Position numbers and translations under genes: made by a program. A stretch of DNA of 64,000 bases from NCBI RefSeq assembly GCF_014109805.1, contig NZ_CP059400.1, positions 1,272,001-1,336,000 of the forward strand. Direction: 5' to 3'. Each line of letters starts with the position of its first letter. Within the stretch, counting starts at the first letter, position 1. Below, piece by piece: positions 54,061 through 61,482 of this stretch. The notes beneath the pieces are model-generated. The model saw nothing but the letters and a program-made list of their open reading frames with translations, made no database searches and was not told where the DNA came from. The DNA comes from Legionella sp. PC1000 (GTDB lineage Bacteria; Pseudomonadota; Gammaproteobacteria; Legionellales; Legionellaceae).

Positions 54061-55523
54061 TAACTAATCCAATTATTCTGTCGAACTATTTCCTTGGAGC
54101 TTTCGACTCCGGGTTGATCAAATGAATTTATATTCCAAATTACCCCTTGAACAAAAATTTTATGTTCGTATAAAGAAATCAGCGAACCAAGAGTTTTTGG
54201 TGAGCATTCGCTCAAAGAGAGAAGATTGACAGGCATTTCGCCGGCAATGTAGCTGTGAGGATTTTCTCCGTGATTTCCACCTTTGGTTAATACTTCTTTA
54301 TGGGCATGACATATTTTGTTAATTACCTTACCGTCAAACGTTTGATCGTTAATTAAATCAGCTGCTATTTTATGTGTTCCTTGACACAAAAGCTGGTAGT
54401 AACTATGTTGTGCATGATTACCTAGGCCACCCCAGATAATGGGGCCGGTCGCATAATCAACGGTACGGCCTTGTCTGTTTATCGATTTACCATTACTTTC
54501 CATATCGAGTTGCTGAAGATAGGGAACAAAATACTGTAAGTCTTGAGAATAAGTCATGACCAGCAAGTTATTAATGTTTAAAAAATTAATGTTCCATATA
54601 CCTAATAATGCCATAAGGACGGGTAAGTTTTTTGCAAAAGGCTCAGTGCAGAAATGCATATCCATTTCATAGGCCCCAGCAAGGATTTCTGAAAAATGTT
54701 CGAAACCAATTGCAATACAGGAAATCAAATTAATGGCTGAGCAGAAGGAATAGCGCCCTCCAACCCATTCCCATATAGGAAGTATGGTTTTAAAACCCAT
54801 TTTTTGGGCTTTTTCAACTTGTGCGGTGACGGCGATAAAATGTTGATTAAAGTGCTGCTCCTGATTTAGCCAAGATACCGCTTTTTGATAATGAGACAAA
54901 GTTTCTGGAGTAGTAAATGACTTCGAGGAAATAATAAATAATGTTGTTTCTGGGTTTAGTTTCGCAACAGTACGTGAGAACGCATTGGGATCAATGTCGG
55001 AAATAAAATGAAATCCTAATTGGTCTGTTACTAAATCACTTAATGCATTAATACAAAAAAAAGGGCCAAGCATAGAGCCGCCAATTCCTATATTCACTAC
55101 ATCAGTAATGGGTTTTCCGGAATAACCATGCCACTCCCCATTTCTGATTTTTGTGGAAATTAGTTTCATTGTATTTCGCACATGAACTATTTCAGGAATA
55201 ATATTACGTTCATTAACCAATATGACTTTATTTTCTGGAGCACGAAGTGCTGTGTGTAAAGCAGGTCTGTTTTCTGTATTGTTAACAGGTTTTCCAGCCA
55301 TCATGGCATGAATATGTTCCAGCAGATCACACTCATGGGCAAGCTCAAAAAGTGAGTCTAGAATCGGGGGGTTAATATGTTGTTCACTGTAATCCAGAGT
55401 AATGTTCTCGCTGGATACACAATAATTTTTGGTTTCAGAACTTTGATTAATGTATGTTTTTGCATACTTTTCGAGTTTTTTCCATGAGTTCATTTTCGTA
55501 AGTTGTTCCATATACATCCCCAA
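54060..55523 (-). CDS. pgi: Glucose-6-phosphate isomerase
   Basis: Interconverts glucose-6-phosphate and fructose-6-phosphate; run toward glucose-6-phosphate, it feeds UDP-glucose. The 487-aa product has NIGIGGSMLGPFF, SKSFTTPET, the GGRYSFCSAINL signature, WGGLGNHAQHSYYQLLCQGT, and the C-terminal NINSFDQPGVESSKEI with the catalytic lysine. The base Glu of E. coli-type WGEPG is WGGLG here, a variant I recall from Pseudomonas too. Two further in-frame ATGs lie within the first 12 codons, so the exact start is open. It sits 12 nt behind galU and is coupled to bcsC. Confidence 0.94.
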   Translation of the reverse strand: MGMYMEQLTKMNSWKKLEKYAKTYINQSSETKNYCVSSENITLDYSEQHINPPILDSLFELAHECDLLEHIHAMMAGKPVNNTENRPALHTALRAPENKVILVNERNIIPEIVHVRNTMKLISTKIRNGEWHGYSGKPITDVVNIGIGGSMLGPFFCINALSDLVTDQLGFHFISDIDPNAFSRTVAKLNPETTLFIISSKSFTTPETLSHYQKAVSWLNQEQHFNQHFIAVTAQVEKAQKMGFKTILPIWEWVGGRYSFCSAINLISCIAIGFEHFSEILAGAYEMDMHFCTEPFAKNLPVLMALLGIWNINFLNINNLLVMTYSQDLQYFVPYLQQLDMESNGKSINRQGRTVDYATGPIIWGGLGNHAQHSYYQLLCQGTHKIAADLINDQTFDGKVINKICHAHKEVLTKGGNHGENPHSYIAGEMPVNLLSLSECSPKTLGSLISLYEHKIFVQGVIWNINSFDQPGVESSKEIVRQNNWIS

Positions 55524-55535
55524 TTAATAAATAAT

Positions 55536-56423
55536 CTAATCTAAAAGCCATTTGGTAAAATTTTTCCCTTCAGTTGGATGCTCCTTTCCCAAATCTACAT
55601 TAGCTTTAAGAAAACCAAGAATACTTCCGCAATCATAGCGTTTTCCCTCATAGGGAAGTGCTAAAACAGTTTCTTCTTTTACTAATCCATTAATTGCATC
55701 AGTTAATTGGATTTCTTTATGTTTTTCATGGGGTAGCTTCCTGATTTGCGCAAAAATACTAGGGGTCAGGATGTAGCGTCCTACAATTGCAATATTTGAA
55801 GCAGCAAGATGCGGCTTAGGTTTCTCCACCAGATGATGTATGCTCAAAAGACTTTTATCCCAAGGTGCGCCTTGAATAATTCCATAACACTCTGAGAGTT
55901 CTTGAGGAATATTTTCTACTGCAACAATGCTATGACCGTATTGCTCATACATTTGGATTAATTGTTGGATAACTGGTGTTGTACTCGTCATTAAATCATC
56001 GGCAAGAATTACAGCAAATGGTTCATTGCAAATGATTTGTTCCACACATAAAACTGCATGCCCCAGACCAAGAGGTTTGGCCTGACGAACATAAAAACAT
56101 TCCATATCAGCAGGGGTTACTGATTGAACTATAGATAAAAGTTCATTTTTATCATGAATGCTAAGTTCATCCTCGAGTTGGTATGCAAGATCAAAATGAT
56201 CTTCAATGGCACGTTTATTATGGCAAGTCACAAAGATCATTTGGCGTATGCCGGCAGCATAGGCTTCTTCCACTGCATATTGAATTAAAGGTTTGTTTAC
56301 TACAGGTAACATTTCTTTAGGGGCTGCTTTTGTTGCAGGCAAGAACCGCGTCCCAAGGCCGGCAACAGGAAATACTGCCTTACGTATCGGTGGAAATGAT
56401 GCATTCATTGTTAATCTATCCAT
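55536..56423 (-). CDS. galU: UTP-glucose-1-phosphate uridylyltransferase
   Basis: Makes UDP-glucose, the donor for cellulose and envelope glycans. The 295-aa product has the nucleotidyltransferase signature FPVAGLGTRFLPATKAAPKE, MLPVVNKPLIQYAVEEA, AVILADDLM (metal aspartate), VEKPKPHLAASNIAIVGRY and YDCGSILGFLKANVD. Standard GalU throughout. Start could also be the second ATG at 56408. First gene of galU-pgi-bcsC, divergent from truD with 115 bases between that must hold both promoters. Confidence 0.95.
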   Translation of the reverse strand: MDRLTMNASFPPIRKAVFPVAGLGTRFLPATKAAPKEMLPVVNKPLIQYAVEEAYAAGIRQMIFVTCHNKRAIEDHFDLAYQLEDELSIHDKNELLSIVQSVTPADMECFYVRQAKPLGLGHAVLCVEQIICNEPFAVILADDLMTSTTPVIQQLIQMYEQYGHSIVAVENIPQELSECYGIIQGAPWDKSLLSIHHLVEKPKPHLAASNIAIVGRYILTPSIFAQIRKLPHEKHKEIQLTDAINGLVKEETVLALPYEGKRYDCGSILGFLKANVDLGKEHPTEGKNFTKWLLD

Positions 56424-56538
56424 TTCGTAACAATTAATGTAGATTGTACGGTTCTGTAAGTATGCACTTAAAAATTTTTGATTTATATAGTTTTTATCAA
56501 ATTTTTGAAAAGGTTAGGTAAGTTTCAATAAGGTTATT

Positions 56539-57561
56539 ATGTATTCTTTAAACTGGTCATACGTTAATGGGCTGCCAAAGTCCATTGCTCGTTTTAAATG
56601 CAGCCCAGAAGATTTTCAGGTGAATGAATTTTTTGCTAGCCCATTTTCTGGAGAGGGGGAACACATTGTTCTTAGAATAGAAAAAACTGGGGTTACTACA
56701 GAAGAAGTGGTTAAATCTTTAGCAAAATTGGTGCGTAAGCCAGTAAAATCAATTGGTTATGCTGGATTAAAAGATAAGCAGGCACGTGCTACCCAATGGC
56801 TAAGTATCCATGCTCCTGGTGAGCATATTCCGGAGATTGCCCAACTTATGGCACCGGGTTGGCGTATTTTGGAATGGACGCGACATCATAAAAAATTGAG
56901 GCCAGGATTTTTAACTGGAAATCAATTTATTGTGCGTTTGCGCGAAATCTCCCATAAAGAAGATTTGCTAGAGCGCTTCGAACGAATTAAACAGCATGGT
57001 GTTCCTAATTATTTTGGAGAGCAACGATTTGGTCGTAATGCTGATAATTTACTGAAAGCCGAAAAAATGCTCGTTCAAGGACATAGAGTTAAAGACCGAT
57101 TTCTTCGGGGTATTTATTGTTCTGCGGCACGCTCATGGATTTACAATCTGATTTTGTCTCGTCGTGTTATGGAACAATGCTGGAATACACCTCTGCCTGG
57201 TGATGTGATGCAGCTTAAAGGATCAAACAGTATTTTTGCTATTGATCATATTGATAATGAATTACTGCAAAGGATTAAAGATAAAGATATTTCTCCCGCG
57301 AGTCCTTTGCCTGGAAAAAGTAAAAACAAAATTAAAGATGAAGCATTGCAATTGGTTAATGAAATTTATATTGATTGGCAGCCATGGTTGGCAGGCTTGG
57401 AACATTATGGCTTAGAGGAAGATTGGCGGGCTAATATCTTACATGCAGAACAATTTACCTGTGTTATTAAGAATGATCTGGCGGAATTATCGTTTAGCCT
57501 GCCTGCGGGGTCTTACGCCACTGCGGTATTACGGGAGTTGACGCTTTATCAAAATGGATAA
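56539..57561 (+). CDS. truD: tRNA pseudouridine(13) synthase TruD
   Basis: Forms pseudouridine at position 13 of tRNA-Glu. The 340-aa product has [19 protein letters not shown] with catalytic Asp79, [17 protein letters not shown], and the family motif [12 protein letters not shown] at about 154-165, followed by the TRUD-domain insert with SRRVMEQCW. Complete. ATG 56539 follows AAGG. It sits between the two halves of the cellulose locus and has no evident role there. Confidence 0.95.
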   Translation: MYSLNWSYVNGLPKSIARFKCSPEDFQVNEFFASPFSGEGEHIVLRIEKTGVTTEEVVKSLAKLVRKPVKSIGYAGLKDKQARATQWLSIHAPGEHIPEIAQLMAPGWRILEWTRHHKKLRPGFLTGNQFIVRLREISHKEDLLERFERIKQHGVPNYFGEQRFGRNADNLLKAEKMLVQGHRVKDRFLRGIYCSAARSWIYNLILSRRVMEQCWNTPLPGDVMQLKGSNSIFAIDHIDNELLQRIKDKDISPASPLPGKSKNKIKDEALQLVNEIYIDWQPWLAGLEHYGLEEDWRANILHAEQFTCVIKNDLAELSFSLPAGSYATAVLRELTLYQNG

Positions 57562-57690
57562 ACGCTATATTTAGAGGTAATTTTTGTTGATTTGATTCTC
57601 GCAGCACTATTTGTTTCTATTTCTCCTTTCTACAGTCTTTTCTAAAACAACTATACTTTCTTTTATAGTGCAGGAGAAAGGATTTGTTCA

Positions 57691-60330
57691 ATGGGTAATG
57701 AAGAACTATTCAAAACTGCGATCAAGCAGGGAAATTTAATCCAATTTGAAAGACTTTTGTCCAGTGTTGATGAAGAGTATTTTCTAATGACTGATGAAAA
57801 CGGTAATACACTGGCGCATCTTGCAGCAATATACGATCAGCCTGAAATGCTGAAAATGCTTATGGCAAAGTCAGAGGAGTTCAATAGTTCAATATTAAAA
57901 ACGTTCAATGATAATGGATTCACTCCTATAGAGTGTTGTTATTTACATTCATCAATGAAGACAATGCCATTATTACAATCTAATCCCCAATTAAGCAATT
58001 CATCTAAGCTGGTTGTCTTACAGCAGTACGATAAGATGAAGGGATTACCCCCAGGTGGTTTCCGTAGGGAGGGACTTGGTAAAATTGCCATCGTTGCGAG
58101 TGCATTAGGCGATGTAATGGCATTACAGATTCTTTTGGGCATAACACGAGATAAAGAAAGTTTACTTCGCCACCAAACAAAAGATGGCTGGTCTTGTGTG
58201 CATTTCGCTGCATATAACAATCGAGTAGATGTACTTAAATTATTTCCTGAAGAATTCGTTGTAAAAGTGACGGACAATCAGGGGAATAATCCTCTTATGG
58301 TTGCTGCTGGGAGAGGAAATTTAGAAGTTGTTGAATATTTACTTCAAAGCGGTTGTGACCCACACCAAAAAAATAAGCTTGGGGAAAGTGCAGTCACGTT
58401 TGCGGCTGAAAACGGACAATTAGATGCACTTAAACTTTTGGAAAAAGTGGGTGCTGACCTCGCAGTAGTGAATGATAGGGGTGAAAATGCCTTGTTCTTA
58501 GCTGCAAAAAATGGACATTTGGCATGTGTTTCTTATCTGTTGGAACGTGGTTTACTTGCAGATTTGAAAAACAATCAAGGTAAAACAGCTTTTCAACTTG
58601 CGCTTGAGTCATCTCAACTTGAGATCGCTGGTTTACTTGTGGCACAGAGCACTGCAAATGAAAAAGATCAAGCTTTAATTGATGCCGTAAGAAGAGGAGA
58701 TTTAGTATCAGTACAATGGTTAGTGGAACACGGTGCTTCTTTATCTGCTACAGATAAATCCCAAATGACTCCTATGCTATTAGCGGCACATTTAGGTAAT
58801 ATAAAATTAGTCGATTATTTTCTTAGTCTGGATCCTTCACCCGTTCATGATGAGGATAGTGAGGGTGATAACGCTTTATTCGTAGCAATAAAAAGTCGTC
58901 AGGATTTTCTAGTTGAACATATAGTCGCTCGTGGTCTTTTTCCACTGGAAGAAAGAAATGCCAAAGGAAAAAACCCTTTGTTAGCAGCAGCTGAAGTTAA
59001 TTCCGATGTATTGGTCGAGTTCCTCCATAAAGAAGGTGGTTCATTGGAGGCTCAAGATAATGAGGGAAATACCGCTTTTCATTTGTTATTGGCCAAAGGA
59101 TATTTGGGTGATGCCATGAGTTATTTTCATACTCATAGTCCTGCTTTGATACTAAAAAAAAATCATAAAGGAGAATCACCCTTACACACAGCAATAATCC
59201 ATAAGCGAACTTATGAAATAGAGAAAATGCTTGGTTTAGTTGCTTTAGAACCTAAGATAAAAAAGGAGTTCATTGAAGCAAAAGATGAGCAGGGAAATAC
59301 CCCTTTGCTGTCAGCTGTAGCGTGCCAAAATTTTGAGGCAATCCCATTACTTTTGGCAGGGGGAGCTGATGTTTTGGCCAAAAACGATAAAGCTCAATCG
59401 GTCATCACCATCGCTCCATTAAATACGTTTCCACAGGAAACCCTCAAATTTTTTTTTGAAGCGCATCAGATTGATTATAGGGAATATAATGGTCGACGCA
59501 GACTTTATTTTATCTTTGGTGGAGAAAAGTTGAATGAGGTTCTTAAGTTTCCTAATGCGGATGTTCAATTTGGTTCTGGCTTATTTGATGAAGGGGTTCA
59601 GGTTCTTAATGTCTATTTAAAGGCGTTTATTCATGAGAAACATCCAGAATATTCTCTACAGTTCGAACACTTATTAGGTGTGTTAGATAAACTCCAATCT
59701 GATGCAACAGTTGGGAATATATTAAATCGCCTCAGTAGGGACAGTATGGCTTTTCAGGCAACTGGTTTTAAGGGGCATGGCGTTCTTGCCACTTTAAAAG
59801 ATTTGCCAGATGGAAGGATGAAGCTCTCGCTTGCTGAACGAGGTGCTCGCGTAGGGGGAGCTCCCTTTTTAAATGATGAAAACAAGAAATTTGCGGCGGT
59901 CCGATCAATTATTGTGCCAAAGGAAAAACGTGAGGAAGTGATTCAGCTTTTATATCAAGCAAAAAATGAATCTCAGGCAAAAGGAGTGAATATCCTCTTT
60001 AACCAAATACCGGAGATTGTGGGTGAGCCCTATCAGTTTTCTTCCATTTACCAGAAAAAATTCATGGATATTTGTTTTTACAGTAATCCCAAAACAGGTT
60101 TGTATGAACAATTTATTGAGATTCTTGGACCAGAGAATGGCAAATCCTTTTATAAGGAATTTGAACTTTATATGCGCGAACAGGAGTTAGATCGATATAA
60201 AGAACTCCGTCGACTAGCACACCCAGATGAAAACCTACAAGAAAATCCAATTATTGTTAAAGCACAGGAACTTATTGATAAAAGACATGAGACACTTATA
60301 TCGTCTGCAACACAAAACCTCCATACTTAG
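57691..60330 (+). CDS. Ankyrin-repeat protein, Dot/Icm effector candidate
   Basis: Product of 879 aa. Residues about 1-600 hold at least a dozen ankyrin repeats, e.g. DNQGNNPLMVAAGRGNLEVV, NKLGESAVTFAAENGQLDAL, NDRGENALFLAAKNGHLACV, KDEQGNTPLLSAVACQNFEA. From about 600 there is a separate domain of unknown fold with FQATGFKGHGVLATL and LSLAERGARVGGAP, then a charged helical tail. No signal peptide. Large ankyrin proteins are a hallmark of Legionella substrates that bind host proteins. The TAG stop coincides with the start of repeat A7. It lies just upstream of bcsR, on the same strand, but with a 209-base gap. Confidence 0.85.
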   Translation: MGNEELFKTAIKQGNLIQFERLLSSVDEEYFLMTDENGNTLAHLAAIYDQPEMLKMLMAKSEEFNSSILKTFNDNGFTPIECCYLHSSMKTMPLLQSNPQLSNSSKLVVLQQYDKMKGLPPGGFRREGLGKIAIVASALGDVMALQILLGITRDKESLLRHQTKDGWSCVHFAAYNNRVDVLKLFPEEFVVKVTDNQGNNPLMVAAGRGNLEVVEYLLQSGCDPHQKNKLGESAVTFAAENGQLDALKLLEKVGADLAVVNDRGENALFLAAKNGHLACVSYLLERGLLADLKNNQGKTAFQLALESSQLEIAGLLVAQSTANEKDQALIDAVRRGDLVSVQWLVEHGASLSATDKSQMTPMLLAAHLGNIKLVDYFLSLDPSPVHDEDSEGDNALFVAIKSRQDFLVEHIVARGLFPLEERNAKGKNPLLAAAEVNSDVLVEFLHKEGGSLEAQDNEGNTAFHLLLAKGYLGDAMSYFHTHSPALILKKNHKGESPLHTAIIHKRTYEIEKMLGLVALEPKIKKEFIEAKDEQGNTPLLSAVACQNFEAIPLLLAGGADVLAKNDKAQSVITIAPLNTFPQETLKFFFEAHQIDYREYNGRRRLYFIFGGEKLNEVLKFPNADVQFGSGLFDEGVQVLNVYLKAFIHEKHPEYSLQFEHLLGVLDKLQSDATVGNILNRLSRDSMAFQATGFKGHGVLATLKDLPDGRMKLSLAERGARVGGAPFLNDENKKFAAVRSIIVPKEKREEVIQLLYQAKNESQAKGVNILFNQIPEIVGEPYQFSSIYQKKFMDICFYSNPKTGLYEQFIEILGPENGKSFYKEFELYMREQELDRYKELRRLAHPDENLQENPIIVKAQELIDKRHETLISSATQNLHT

Positions 60331-60425
60331 GGTCTATTTACAATTCTAGTTTCTTGGTCAAAATCTTCCATTTCAGTGCAAAACCGCAGCATCTACCTTA
60401 AGATAGCAAATTGTAAACAAACCTT
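60329..60425. repeat. Family A palindromic repeat, copy A7
   Basis: About 97 bp. AGGGTCTATTTACAATTCTA at the left and GCAAATTGTAAACAAACCT at the right are inverted repeats; TTTCTTGGTCAAAA marks the inner left arm. The left tip provides the stop codon of the ankyrin gene. It separates that gene from bcsR. Confidence 0.75.
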
Positions 60426-60539
60426 ATGAAGGCGAGTTCTAAAATAGCATAACCTGATAGATAAAATTGATCTTTTTATCAAAGCAAGCTATGTTTAAAT
60501 GGGGAAGTCCGATTTATACACAGCTTATAAGGGTGTACT

Positions 60540-60731
60540 ATGAACAATCAGATATCAGATCCACATGGACTGAGATCTTTTGGGCTTCAGGATGATTTGC
60601 TCATACTGAGTAAGATATATTCTTTAACTCAGTTAATGTACGTAGATATTTCAAAACAAGAAATTATCAAAGAAATAATCGAACGCTGGAAAATATTGAA
60701 AGAGTTTAGTGAAATTGGCTCAAAAAGATAA
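60540..60731 (+). CDS. bcsR: Cellulose biosynthesis protein BcsR
   Basis: Small cytoplasmic protein (63 aa) that in E. coli partners BcsQ and is required for cellulose synthesis. The frame FGLQDDLLILSKIYSLTQLM, then YVDISKQEI and ERWKILKEFSEI parallels E. coli BcsR as I recall it (QNDIVALKQAFSL, YADISQRE, KRWPLLAEFA), including the DIS and RW-x-(I/L)L-x-EF motifs and the same length. It begins behind AAGGGTG and is followed by bcsQ after 13 nt, the same order as in E. coli. Its presence marks this as an E. coli-type (BcsR/Q) cellulose system. Confidence 0.88.
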   Translation: MNNQISDPHGLRSFGLQDDLLILSKIYSLTQLMYVDISKQEIIKEIIERWKILKEFSEIGSKR

Positions 60732-60744
60732 ATAGGACAAGAGC

Positions 60745-61482
60745 ATGCCAGTAATTGCGTTACAAGGAATCCGTGGAGGGATAGGTGTAACCTCCATTGC
60801 TGCGGGCCTGGGTTGGGCTTTAGCGCAATTGAAGGAGTCAGTATTGGTAATTGATTTTACAACGGATAACTTATTGCGCTTGCATTTTAATATGCCGTTT
60901 GAACAGGCAGAGGGCTGGGCGCGCACTTATCATGACCACGGTGATTGGAGTGAAAGTATTCACTCTTATAACAAACGCCTGAGTTATTTGCCTTTTGGGA
61001 AAATAACCCAAACTGAGCGTATTAACTTGGAAAATGAACTCCAGAAAGATCCTGATTTTTGGAAAAATAATATAGATAATTTAGTCACAAGAAATGATTA
61101 CCGCTGGATTTTACTTGACCTGGCCTCTGATACTACCTTACTCACTCAACAGGTATTGGACAGAGCAGATATCGTATTCTTATTGTTAAACCCAGACATC
61201 AACTGTCACATTCGTTTGCATCAGCAAAAAAATCCAGAGCAGTGTTATTTTTTAATGAATCATTATTCTGCAGCCAAGTTATTGCAAAAAGATTTATATG
61301 AGTTATGGCAAAGGCTGTTAACACATTTTTTACCAATAGTACTTCATAGTGACGAGGCACTTGCAGAAGCGCTCGCATCTAAAAAACCTGTAGGAGAATG
61401 TCACGCACATAGTTTAATAGCTCAAGATATAAATGCTTTAGCTAAATGGTGCATGAGCAATGATTTTGGAACTACAAAATGA
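60745..61482 (+). CDS. bcsQ: Cellulose biosynthesis ATPase-like protein BcsQ
   Basis: MinD/ParA-like protein associated with the cellulose synthase at the cell pole. The 245-aa product matches E. coli BcsQ along its length: ALQGIRGGIGVTSIAAGL at 5-22, DNLLRLHFNMPF, EGWARTYHDHGDW, RWILLDLASD, NCHIRLHQQK, LPIVLHSDEALAEALASKKP and VGECHAHSLIAQDINALAKW. The P-loop reads RGGIGVTS and so lacks both lysines of the deviant Walker A motif, as in E. coli (RGGVGTTT). The stop overlaps the bcsA start (ATGA). bcsR precedes it. Confidence 0.93.
   Translation: MPVIALQGIRGGIGVTSIAAGLGWALAQLKESVLVIDFTTDNLLRLHFNMPFEQAEGWARTYHDHGDWSESIHSYNKRLSYLPFGKITQTERINLENELQKDPDFWKNNIDNLVTRNDYRWILLDLASDTTLLTQQVLDRADIVFLLLNPDINCHIRLHQQKNPEQCYFLMNHYSAAKLLQKDLYELWQRLLTHFLPIVLHSDEALAEALASKKPVGECHAHSLIAQDINALAKWCMSNDFGTTK

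Noticed and set aside
54060..55523. Pgi lacking the catalytic Glu of the E. coli WGEPG motif
   Set aside because: Other gammaproteobacterial enzymes also have WGG at this place as far as I recall, and the remaining signatures are intact, so inactivation is not supported.
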